Assembly (NCBI GenBank): GCA_947454135.1
Contig: CANGJI010000018.1
Span: 1-42,665, forward strand
Reading direction: 5' to 3'
Length of the DNA: 42,665 nucleotides
DNA from: Sphingomonadaceae bacterium
GTDB taxonomy: Bacteria > Pseudomonadota > Alphaproteobacteria > Sphingomonadales > Sphingomonadaceae
Made by a program: the position numbers and the translations under genes. Positions 30,825-38,243 of this stretch are shown here, one piece after another (the stretch's first letter is position 1; every line of letters starts with the position of its first letter). The notes beneath the pieces are model-generated. The model was not told the DNA's origin. It saw nothing but the letters and a program-made list of their open reading frames with translations, and ran no database searches.

Positions 30825-31898
30825 ATGACTGAAGCAATCGACGCACAGGCCGCCTTCACCGGCACCGTCACCCCCGAAGGCGCGGACAAGCTGGACGAGG
30901 CGAAGCTGACCGCCTGGTTCGAGGCCAACGTGGCGGGCTTCCAGGGCCCGCTCACCGTCTCGAAGTTCAAGGGCGGCCAGTCGAACCCCACCTACAAGAT
31001 CGACGCGCCCTCCGGCCCTTACGTCCTGCGCCGCAAGCCGCTCGGCAAGCTGCTCCCCAGCGCCCACGCGGTCGACCGCGAGTTCAAGGTCCAGTCCGCG
31101 CTCGCGCCCACAGGCTTCCCGGTCGCCCCGCAATATGGCCTGTGCACCGATGACAGCGTCGCGGGCGCAATGTTCTACGTGATGGGCTGCGTCGATGGCC
31201 GCACGATCTGGGACGGCGCCATGCCCGGCGCGACCCCGGAGGAACGCCGCGCCACCTACTTCGCGATGGTCGATACCCTCGCCGCGCTCCACAGCGTCGA
31301 CGTGGACTCGATCGGGCTTTCGGATTTCGGCAAGCCCGGCAACTACTTCGGCCGTCAGGTCGATCGCTGGACCAAGCAGTACCGCCTCTCGGAAACCGAA
31401 CGGATGGAGCCGATGGAGCGCCTCATCGAATGGCTCCCGCGCACCCTGCCCGAACAGACCCGCACCAGCGTCGTCCACGGCGACTACCGCATCGACAACA
31501 TGATCTTCGCCCACGGTGAGGCAAGGCCGCTGGCCGTGCTCGATTGGGAACTCTCGACGCTCGGTGATCCGCTCGCCGATTTCACCTACTTCTGCATGGC
31601 ATGGTCCACCGACAATGGCGGCCGCTCGGGCGTGCAGGACCTCGACCGCGCCGCGCTCGGCATTCCCGAGCTCGACGAAGTCGTCGCCCGCTACTGCGAG
31701 AAGACCCACCGCGACGGCTTGCCCGGCATGGACTGGTATCTCGCCTACAACTACTTCCGCCTCGCCGGCATCATCCAGGGCATCAAGAAGCGCTACCTCG
31801 ACGGCACCGCCAGCAGCGCCCACGCCAAGACCATGTCAGACCGGGTCGGGCCGCTGGCGGAAATGGCATGGAACTACGCGGTGAAGGCTGGCGCATAA
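30825..31898 (+). CDS. APH-family phosphotransferase (ACAD10/11-like kinase)
   Basis: A 357-residue kinase of the aminoglycoside-phosphotransferase fold. KFKGGQSNPTYKI is the nucleotide loop, YVLRRKPLGKLL holds the ATP lysine, VVHGDYRIDNMIF is the catalytic loop with its Asp, and VLDWELSTLGDPLADF is the metal-binding DxD-like segment. It is closest in character to the kinase half of ACAD10/ACAD11 and to LvaA. In the levulinate pathway such a kinase phosphorylates 4-hydroxyacyl-CoA so that a dehydrogenase-like partner can eliminate phosphate. It is in the same rightward group as an ACAD11-like gene, starting 11 bases after the alcohol dehydrogenase. It is not an antibiotic resistance gene. Confidence 0.9.
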   Translation: MTEAIDAQAAFTGTVTPEGADKLDEAKLTAWFEANVAGFQGPLTVSKFKGGQSNPTYKIDAPSGPYVLRRKPLGKLLPSAHAVDREFKVQSALAPTGFPVAPQYGLCTDDSVAGAMFYVMGCVDGRTIWDGAMPGATPEERRATYFAMVDTLAALHSVDVDSIGLSDFGKPGNYFGRQVDRWTKQYRLSETERMEPMERLIEWLPRTLPEQTRTSVVHGDYRIDNMIFAHGEARPLAVLDWELSTLGDPLADFTYFCMAWSTDNGGRSGVQDLDRAALGIPELDEVVARYCEKTHRDGLPGMDWYLAYNYFRLAGIIQGIKKRYLDGTASSAHAKTMSDRVGPLAEMAWNYAVKAGA

Positions 31899-31901
31899 GG
31901 T

Positions 31902-31963
31902 CCTCCCCATTTTCACGAAGTGCAAATGGGGAGGTGGCAGCCCGCAGGGCTGACGGAGGGGTA
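31902..31963. repeat. family C repeat, shortened copy
   Basis: CCTCCCCATTTTCACGAAGT followed by GCAAATGGGGAGG and the tail GACGGAGGGG repeats the right-hand part of the element at 5418-5508. It lies between the kinase and the MFS gene. Confidence 0.8.
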
Positions 31964-31998
31964 ATGTCGGCGGGCGCAAGACCCGCGAAAGGACGAGA

Positions 31999-33294
31999 AT
32001 GAACGAACAGGCCGAACCGGCGCCCAAACCACAATCGCTGCGCCTCGTCCTCGCGGTCCTCCTTGTCGTCTACGTCTTCAATTTTCTCGATCGCCAGATC
32101 GTCAACATCCTCGCCGAACCGATCCGCCGCGATCTCGATCTCTCCGATACCCAGATCGGCCTGATGACGGGGATCGCGTTCGCCGCTTTCTACACCTTCC
32201 TCGGCATTCCGATCGCGCGCTTTGCCGACAAGCCCACGACCAACCGCGTCGGGCTCATTGCCGGGGCGCTGGTCATCTGGTCCGGGATGACGGCGTTGTG
32301 CGGGCAGGCGCAGAGCTTCCTGCAATTGCTGCTCGCCCGGATCGGGGTCGGTGTCGGCGAGGCCGGATGTTCGCCCGCCGCCCATTCGCTGATCGCCGAT
32401 CTCGCCCCGCCCGAGAAGCGCGCCTCGGCGATGGCGATCTATGCGCTGGGCATTCCCGTCGGCACGCTGCTCGGCATGCTGATCGGCGGGCTGCTCGCCG
32501 ATGCCTACGGCTGGCGCATGGCGTTCGTCGTCGTCGGCCTGCCCGGCGTCCTGCTGGCGGGCGCGGTCATCCTGCTGCTCCGCGATCCGCGCCGAGCGGC
32601 GGCCTTGCGCGCCGCCACCGCCGCGCAGCCGCTCCGCACCCTGTCCAACCGCGAAGCCCTCGCCGAAATCCTCGGCTCGCGGGCCTATGTCCTGCTCGTT
32701 GCGGCGGGATCGGCGGCGGCTTTCCTCAGCTATGGCAAGGCGACCTGGACGACGATCTTCTTCCAGCGCACGCATGGCCTCAGCGCGGGTGAGACCGGCT
32801 TCTGGTTCGGCATCTGGGGCGGCATCGCCGCCATCATCGGCACTTTTGCGGGGGGCTGGCTCGCGGACCGTTTCGGCAAGGTCAACCGCCAGCACGTGCT
32901 GACCGCGCCCGCCATCGGCTTTGCCGCCGCCGTGCCGCTCGCCATCGCGTCCTATTTCATGACCGACTGGCGCTGGGCGCTCGCGCTGCTGATGATCCCC
33001 ACCCTGCTCAATTCGCTCTACTACGGCCCCTGCTTTTCGAGCGCGCAAGGCCTCGTGAAGCCCGAAGCCCGCGCCATGGCGAGCGCGGTCCTGCTGTTCA
33101 GCCAGAACCTGATCGGACTGGGCCTCGGCCCGCTGTTCTTCGGGATGCTGTCAGACTGGATCAAACCGGTAGCCGGCGACGAAAGCGTGCGCTGGGTGCT
33201 CTACGGCGCTGCGATCATCGGCTTCGTCCCGGCCTACTTCTTCTGGCGCGCGTCCCTGCGGCTCAACGAGGAACTCGACAAGAAGGGGCCGTGA
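31999..33294 (+). CDS. major facilitator superfamily transporter (spinster-like)
   Basis: A 431-residue, 12-span inner-membrane transporter. The MFS signature loop is FADKPTTNRVG, and FLDRQIVNILAEPIRRDLDLSDTQIGLMTG is the typical opening of spinster-type MFS proteins abundant in sphingomonads. The central loop is basic. The substrate is unknown. A GGACGAGA ribosome-binding site precedes the ATG. It follows the catabolic genes on the same strand, 100 bases after the kinase with a repeat between, so uptake of the compound degraded by those genes is a reasonable guess. Confidence 0.88.
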   Translation: MNEQAEPAPKPQSLRLVLAVLLVVYVFNFLDRQIVNILAEPIRRDLDLSDTQIGLMTGIAFAAFYTFLGIPIARFADKPTTNRVGLIAGALVIWSGMTALCGQAQSFLQLLLARIGVGVGEAGCSPAAHSLIADLAPPEKRASAMAIYALGIPVGTLLGMLIGGLLADAYGWRMAFVVVGLPGVLLAGAVILLLRDPRRAAALRAATAAQPLRTLSNREALAEILGSRAYVLLVAAGSAAAFLSYGKATWTTIFFQRTHGLSAGETGFWFGIWGGIAAIIGTFAGGWLADRFGKVNRQHVLTAPAIGFAAAVPLAIASYFMTDWRWALALLMIPTLLNSLYYGPCFSSAQGLVKPEARAMASAVLLFSQNLIGLGLGPLFFGMLSDWIKPVAGDESVRWVLYGAAIIGFVPAYFFWRASLRLNEELDKKGP

Positions 33295-33319
33295 GCGCGC
33301 AGCGCCCCCACGGCCCCTT
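33283..33319. terminator. bidirectional hairpin between convergent MFS and outer-membrane protein genes
   Basis: AAGGGGCCGTG (33283-33293) pairs with CACGGCCCCTT (33309-33319), a perfect 11-bp stem around a 15-base loop. It includes the MFS stop region. Both genes read toward it. There is no long U-tract, so it may be a weak intrinsic or rho-assisted end. Confidence 0.55.
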
Positions 33320-33333
33320 CCATCGTCACGCCA

Positions 33334-34107
33334 TCACTTGCCCAGCGGAATGCGGAAGCCCACCGAAATGAGCGACTGCCGGCTCGTGGCGGTGAGGTCC
33401 GCCGGCACCAGATCGAGCGGCAAGGTCGTCTTGCCGCCATCGCGGTAGTTGTACTGGCCGAACAGCTCGAACTTCGGCCCCAGCTTGTAGGTCGCGCCCG
33501 CCATCAGCTGCCACGCGAAGTTCGTTTCCTTGCCCTGCCCGACGTCGATGTTCGAAGGCTGGTAGTTGAACTTCGTCTGCTGCACGCCGATGCCGCCGCC
33601 GACATAGGGCTGGAACTTTCCGCCCGCGTTGAAGTCGTAATAGGCGTTCACGAAGCCCGCGATCCCGCGCTGGCTGCCGATGCCGCTGTCCACCACCTGG
33701 CCCACGGTCGACCCAACGGTGGCTCCGCGCGTCAGGATCGAGGCGTCCATGCCGTCGATGTTGGTGCCGCCCACGGTCACGCCGCTGTGGCGCCGCACAT
33801 CGGAGCGCGTGAAGGCCAGTTCGCCTTCGAGGCGGAAGCCGTTGTTGAAGCGGTGGCCGACTTGCGCCGAGAAGTTGTAGCCCGGGTCGAACTTCGTGTT
33901 CCAGCCCAGCGAGGTGCCCGCCGGGATCGCGTCGTAGGCAGGCGTACCCGTGGTCGCGGGGACATTGGAGGTGAACGTTCCCTGATTGTTGGAACTGTTC
34001 GGCAAAGCAACACCCGCAGATACGCCAACATAGGTCTGCGCATGAACAGCCGGAACGATTGCAATTGCAGTAAATGCAGAAGCAAGCATCAAATATTTAT
34101 TATTCAT
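33334..34107 (-). CDS. outer-membrane beta-barrel protein
   Basis: A 257-residue exported protein: signal peptide MNNKYLMLASAFTAIAIVPA with cleavage after VHA, then a small barrel of the Omp25/OmpW-like outer-membrane porin-family group. Amphipathic strands such as YNFSAQVGHRFNNGFRLEGELAF, FQPYVGGGIGVQQTKF and FAWQLMAGATYKLGPKFELFGQYNY alternate with turns. It ends with SLISVGFRIPLGK, an aromatic/hydrophobic final strand. The ATG at 34107 is chosen over an upstream one at 34152 because it starts a proper signal peptide and has AAGGG in front. Strand count suggests 8-10 strands; no pore substrate is evident. Confidence 0.85.
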   Translation of the reverse strand: MNNKYLMLASAFTAIAIVPAVHAQTYVGVSAGVALPNSSNNQGTFTSNVPATTGTPAYDAIPAGTSLGWNTKFDPGYNFSAQVGHRFNNGFRLEGELAFTRSDVRRHSGVTVGGTNIDGMDASILTRGATVGSTVGQVVDSGIGSQRGIAGFVNAYYDFNAGGKFQPYVGGGIGVQQTKFNYQPSNIDVGQGKETNFAWQLMAGATYKLGPKFELFGQYNYRDGGKTTLPLDLVPADLTATSRQSLISVGFRIPLGK

Positions 34108-34145
34108 TTTGCGACCCTTTCGACGAATGCACGGCGACACATCCA

Positions 34146-34162
34146 GATACATTTCGATACAT
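34146..34162. promoter_or_regulatory. tandem GATACAT direct repeats upstream of the outer-membrane protein gene
   Basis: GATACAT at 34146-34152 recurs at 34156-34162, a spacing of 10 bases (one helical turn), about 40-55 bases before the leftward gene start. Such phased repeats can be binding half-sites of a response regulator. The rest of the 243-base gap to trhO is AT-richer than its surroundings and shows no credible ORF. Confidence 0.3.
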
Positions 34163-34350
34163 GATGGAAATATTCTTCTGAATGATCCCGGGTCAGCTGC
34201 GATAGTTTCCGATCATTTACTGAAAATGAACAGCACGACTACCTGTCGCCTGCCGCTGAAGCTTGCGACGACATGTGCGGCAAATGATGTCGAACGGCTC
34301 TCCAAGCGCGCCTCTTGCCCGGCAGTGCCAATCCGCTAACCAGCCGCGTC

Positions 34351-35154
34351 ATGGACTCGCCTGCCGCACTGACCGTCGCCGCGCTCTATCGCTTCGCGCG
34401 CTTCGATGATCCCGCCGCCCTGCGCGCGCCATTGCTGGAAGCCTGCGAGGCGGCTGCGATCAAGGGTACACTCCTCCTCGCCCGGGAAGGCGTGAACGGC
34501 ACCATCGCCGGCAGCGCGGAAGGCATCGCCCGTGTGCTCGATCACATCCGCGCGCTGCCGGGCTGCGCCGATCTCGACGTCAAGTATTCCAGCGCCGAGA
34601 CGATGCCCTTCGGCCGCCTCAAGGTCCGCCTGAAGCGCGAGATCGTCACCATGGGCGAGCCCGATATCGACCCGCTGGCGAGCGTCGGCACCTATGTCGC
34701 CCCGCATGACTGGAACGCGCTGATCAGCGACCCGGAAACCATCGTGATCGATACGCGCAACGATTACGAAGTGGCCATCGGCACCTTCGCGGGCGCGATC
34801 AACCCGCAGACCCGCAGCTTCCGGGAATTCCCCGCATGGTTCCGCGCCGAACGCGAACGCCTGCTCGGAAAGGGCAAGGCCCCCAAGGTCGCGATGTTCT
34901 GCACCGGCGGCATCCGCTGCGAGAAATCGACCGCCTTCCTGAAGTCGGAAGGCGTCGAGGAGGTCTACCACCTCAAGGGCGGCATCCTGCGCTATCTGGA
35001 AGACGTGCCTGCCGAGCAAAGCCTGTGGCAGGGCGAATGCTTCGTGTTCGACGAACGCGTCGCCCTCGGCCACGGCCTGACGACAAGCGAGCACACCCTC
35101 TGCAAAAGCTGCGGCCGCGCCGTGGCGGCAGGCAAGGAATGCCCCTGCGGCTAG
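34351..35154 (+). CDS. trhO: tRNA uridine(34) hydroxylase TrhO (rhodanese-domain, YceA family)
   Basis: Oxygen-dependent hydroxylase making 5-hydroxyuridine at the wobble position of certain tRNAs. At 267 residues it has an N-terminal ferredoxin-like domain ([37 protein letters not shown]). The central rhodanese domain has [29 protein letters not shown] and the active cysteine Cys184 in [16 protein letters not shown]-terminal cysteine-rich tail ([18 protein letters not shown]) may bind a metal. The ATG at 34351 gives the normal family start; an upstream frame to 34315 is not needed. Confidence 0.93.
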   Translation: MDSPAALTVAALYRFARFDDPAALRAPLLEACEAAAIKGTLLLAREGVNGTIAGSAEGIARVLDHIRALPGCADLDVKYSSAETMPFGRLKVRLKREIVTMGEPDIDPLASVGTYVAPHDWNALISDPETIVIDTRNDYEVAIGTFAGAINPQTRSFREFPAWFRAERERLLGKGKAPKVAMFCTGGIRCEKSTAFLKSEGVEEVYHLKGGILRYLEDVPAEQSLWQGECFVFDERVALGHGLTTSEHTLCKSCGRAVAAGKECPCG

Positions 35155-35162
35155 AGCAACCT

Positions 35163-35236
35163 GCGCCCCCGCGCAGGCGGGGGCCTCAGGCCGGTCAGCG
35201 CGAGCTCCACGGACGCCCCCGCCTGCGCGGGGGCGC
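35163..35236. repeat. family B repeat variant between trhO and clpB
   Basis: GCGCCCCCGCGCAGGCGGGG at the left and CCCCCGCCTGCGCGGGGGCG at the right are inverted copies. They differ from the 29615 copy by GCGCAGG for GCGAAGG, with the compensating change in both arms. That preserves pairing and suggests selection for the hairpin. It separates convergent trhO and clpB. Confidence 0.85.
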
Positions 35237-35248
35237 CGCGGCGCCGCT

Positions 35249-37828
35249 TCACTCGGTCACGAACGTCAGCGCCCCGTCGCCCTCGTCGATCTTCACCACG
35301 CTGCCATCGGGGATCTCGCCCCCCAGCAGCCGCTCGGCGAGCGGATCCTGCACATAGCGCTGCACCGCACGCTTGAGCGGCCTTGCGCCATAGACCGGAT
35401 CGTAGCCCACCCGGCCCAGCCAGCGCTTCGCCGCCTCGGTCAGGTCGATCGTGATCTTGCGCTCCTTGAGCAGCGCCTGCACCCGCGCCACCTGCAGATC
35501 GACGATCGGCGCCATGTGCTCGTGGCCAAGGCGGTGGAACAGGATGATCTCGTCCAGCCGGTTCAGGAACTCCGGCCGGAAGTGCGCGCGCACCACGTCC
35601 ATCACCTGCGGCTCGACAACCGAAACGTCCTGCCCTTCCTCAAGGTTCGCCAGATACTGGCTGCCAAGGTTCGAGGTCAGCACGATCAGCGTGTTGGTGA
35701 AGTCCACCACGCGCCCCTGCCCGTCGGTCAGCCGCCCATCGTCGAGCACTTGCAGCAGCACGTTGAACACGTCCTGGTGCGCCTTCTCCACCTCGTCGAA
35801 CAGCACGACCTGATAGGGCCGCCGCCGCACGGCTTCGGTCAGCACGCCGCCCTCGTCATACCCCACATAGCCCGGAGGCGCGCCGATCAGCCGGCTCACG
35901 GAGTGCTTCTCCATGAACTCCGACATGTCGATGCGCACCATCGCGTTGTCGTCGTCGAACAGGAAGCCCGCGAGCGCCTTGGTCAGCTCGGTCTTGCCCA
36001 CGCCCGTCGGGCCGAGGAACAGGAACGAGCCCAGCGGCCGGTTCGGATCCTGCAAACCGGCACGCGCGCGGCGCACCGCCTTGGAAACCGCGACCACGGC
36101 ATCGCGCTGGCCGATCACCCGCTTGCCGATGATCTCTTCCATCTTGAGCAGCTTCTCGCGCTCGCCCTGCAGCATCCGCTCGACCGGCACGCCGGTCCAG
36201 CGGCTGACGACACCAGCGATGTCGTCCGCGGTCACTTCCTCGCGCAGCAAGGCATTCTCCGCCATGCCCTGCGCTTCGGCCAGCTGCTTCTCCAGCTCGG
36301 GAATCCGGCCATAGGCGAGCTCCCCCGCCTTGCCGAGATCGCCCTGCCGCTGCGCCTGATCCAGTTCGATCCGCGCCGCATCGAGCGCTTCCTTGATCTT
36401 GCCCTCGGCCGCGATCTTGTCGCGCTCGTTCTGCCAGCGCGTCGTCAGCTCGGCAGACTGCTGCTCCAGATTGGCCAGCTCCTCGCGCAGCGCCGCCAGC
36501 CGATCCTTCGAGGCCGTGTCGCTCTCCTTGGCGAGCGCCATTTCCTCGATCTTCAGCTGGATGATGCGGCGATCAAGGTTCTCGATCTCCTCGGGCTTGC
36601 TCTCCACTTCCATGCGCAGACGGCTCGCCGCCTCGTCCATGAGGTCGATTGCCTTGTCCGGGAGGAAGCGGTCCGCGATGTAGCGGTTGGACAGCGTCGC
36701 CGCCGCCACAATCGCGCCGTCGGTGATCCGCACGCCGTGGTGCAGCTCGTACTTCTCTTTCAGGCCGCGCAGGATCGAGATGGTGTCCTCCACCGTCGGC
36801 TCGCCCACGAACACCGGCTGGAACCGCCGCTGCAGCGCGGGGTCCTTCTCGACGTACTTCTGGTATTCATCCAGCGTCGTCGCGCCGATGCAGTGCAGTT
36901 CGCCGCGCGCCAGCGCGGGCTTCAGCAGGTTGCCCGCATCCATCGCGCCTTCCGATTTGCCCGCACCGATCAGGGTGTGCATCTCGTCGATGAACAGGAT
37001 GATCTCGCCTTCCGCGCCCTTCACCTCGTCGAGCACGGCCTTGAGCCGTTCCTCGAACTCGCCGCGATACTTCGCGCCCGCGATCAGGCTGCCCATGTCG
37101 AGCGCCATCAGGCGGCGGTGCTTGAGGCTGTCGGGCACGTCGCCATTGGCGATGCGCAGCGCAAGGCCCTCCGCAATCGCGGTCTTGCCGACGCCCGGTT
37201 CGCCGATCAGCGCCGGGTTGTTCTTGGTCCGTCGCGCGAGGATCTGGATCGTGCGGCGGATTTCCTCGTCGCGCCCGATCACCGGGTCCAGCTTGCCCTC
37301 GCGTGCCGCTTCCGTGAGGTCGCGGGCATACTTCTTCATCGCGTCATAGGCGTTCTCGGCCCCGGCGCTGTCCGCCGTGCGGCCACCGCGAAGGGCCGTG
37401 ATCGCTGCTTCCAGCGCCTGCGCCGTCACGTTCGCGGTCTTGAGCGCCTGCCCCGCCGCCGTCGTGGTGGCGAGCGTCAGCGCGACGAGCATCCGCTCGA
37501 CCGTCACATAGGCATCGCCGCTCTTCGCCGCGATCTGCTCGGCGGAATCGAGTATGCGCACGGCATCGTTGTCGAGGCCGGGCGTTTGCTGCGCCCCGCC
37601 GCCCGAAACGGCCGCGATCTTGGCGAGCGCCTTGTCCACTTCGGCAAGCGCGATCGAAGCCGTGCCACCCGCGCGCTGGATCAGCCCGGATGCCATGCCC
37701 TCGCTGTCTTCCAGCAGAGCCTTGAGCAGATGCTCGGGCGCAATCCGCTGGTGGCTATTGCGGATGGCAACGGTTTGCGCCGCCTGCAGAAAGCCCTTGG
37801 CGCGGTCGGTGAATTTCTCGAGGTTCAT
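35249..37828 (-). CDS. clpB: ATP-dependent chaperone ClpB
   Basis: Hexameric AAA+ disaggregase that with DnaK rescues aggregated proteins. At 859 residues it has an N-terminal Clp N domain (two repeats up to about residue 145) and a first AAA+ domain with Walker [10 protein letters not shown] and Walker [16 protein letters not shown]. The long coiled-coil middle domain is between roughly 400 and 525. The second AAA+ domain has Walker [10 protein letters not shown], the pore loop GYVGYDEGG and [11 protein letters not shown]. The ATG at 37828 gives the canonical MNLEKFT start, with AGGAGG 11 bases upstream. A possible heat-shock promoter lies just upstream. Confidence 0.98.
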   Translation of the reverse strand: MNLEKFTDRAKGFLQAAQTVAIRNSHQRIAPEHLLKALLEDSEGMASGLIQRAGGTASIALAEVDKALAKIAAVSGGGAQQTPGLDNDAVRILDSAEQIAAKSGDAYVTVERMLVALTLATTTAAGQALKTANVTAQALEAAITALRGGRTADSAGAENAYDAMKKYARDLTEAAREGKLDPVIGRDEEIRRTIQILARRTKNNPALIGEPGVGKTAIAEGLALRIANGDVPDSLKHRRLMALDMGSLIAGAKYRGEFEERLKAVLDEVKGAEGEIILFIDEMHTLIGAGKSEGAMDAGNLLKPALARGELHCIGATTLDEYQKYVEKDPALQRRFQPVFVGEPTVEDTISILRGLKEKYELHHGVRITDGAIVAAATLSNRYIADRFLPDKAIDLMDEAASRLRMEVESKPEEIENLDRRIIQLKIEEMALAKESDTASKDRLAALREELANLEQQSAELTTRWQNERDKIAAEGKIKEALDAARIELDQAQRQGDLGKAGELAYGRIPELEKQLAEAQGMAENALLREEVTADDIAGVVSRWTGVPVERMLQGEREKLLKMEEIIGKRVIGQRDAVVAVSKAVRRARAGLQDPNRPLGSFLFLGPTGVGKTELTKALAGFLFDDDNAMVRIDMSEFMEKHSVSRLIGAPPGYVGYDEGGVLTEAVRRRPYQVVLFDEVEKAHQDVFNVLLQVLDDGRLTDGQGRVVDFTNTLIVLTSNLGSQYLANLEEGQDVSVVEPQVMDVVRAHFRPEFLNRLDEIILFHRLGHEHMAPIVDLQVARVQALLKERKITIDLTEAAKRWLGRVGYDPVYGARPLKRAVQRYVQDPLAERLLGGEIPDGSVVKIDEGDGALTFVTE

Positions 37829-37855
37829 GATGCGAACGTCCTCCTGATGCCCAAG

Positions 37856-37884
37856 AGGTAGTGTGTCATTTCGGCCACACAAGG
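37856..37884 (-). promoter_or_regulatory. possible RpoH (heat-shock) promoter of clpB
   Basis: On the minus strand CCTTG (37880-37884) and CTACCT (37856-37861) are separated by 18 bases, resembling the alphaproteobacterial RpoH pattern CTTG-N16-18-CTATNT. The start of transcription would be near 37850, leaving the AGGAGG in a short leader. clpB is a typical RpoH target, which raises the prior; the -10 match is imperfect. Confidence 0.4.
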
Positions 37885-38032
37885 ATCTGGATCAAAATTT
37901 CGGGACGAGGGACACAAATCGATGGCGCCGCGCCGTTCGTCGGGCGCCGGGTGTCCTACAAACACCCTTTCAGGCTATGCTCGCGAAGATGACCGCCCGG
38001 CCTGCCCGCCTCTTGCACCCCCTGATCGTTGA

Positions 38033-38062
38033 ATTCGATCAAAGTCGCTCCACTGATCGAAT
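38033..38062. promoter_or_regulatory. perfect 9-bp inverted repeat in the clpB / M16 peptidase intergenic region
   Basis: ATTCGATCA (38033-38041) and TGATCGAAT (38054-38062) face each other across 12 bases. They lie 182 bases before the M16 start and 205 bases before clpB. The 415-base gap 37829-38243 also holds tandem GTGTCAACT/GTGTCAACC repeats at 38082-38099, whose reverse strand contains two TTGACA (-35-like) hexamers. This looks like a regulated double promoter. No credible gene is seen in the gap. Confidence 0.5.
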
Positions 38063-38243
38063 GCAATACTTCCTCAGGACAGTGTCAACTGTGTCAACCT
38101 GCGCGCGCTTTCCCCGTCCCTCGGGGCAATTGGCCCGCGTAGCCGATTTTGCTTCTGTTCAGCCGCACCGTGGTCTGGAACACGGTAACAACGCAATTCA
38201 ACGCTGCCGCCACCCGGCGCGCCGCCCCAGCCGCAGGATCACC

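Noticed and set aside
30825..31898. Antibiotic (aminoglycoside) resistance kinase
   Set aside because: The fold is APH, but the sequence features and the acyl-CoA neighbours point to the ACAD10/11-type kinase group.
34109..34339. 76-codon open frame between the outer-membrane protein gene and trhO
   Set aside because: Begins with TTG without a ribosome-binding site, overlaps the promoter region of the divergent gene, and has no protein-like composition.
35516..37861. 781-codon open frame on the plus strand across clpB
   Set aside because: Antisense shadow of clpB; the minus-strand frame contains both AAA+ domains with all motifs.
37922..38032. 36-residue ORF in the clpB / M16 gap
   Set aside because: Arginine-, proline- and cysteine-rich translation typical of random GC-rich frames; no clear Shine-Dalgarno at good distance and no recognisable motif.
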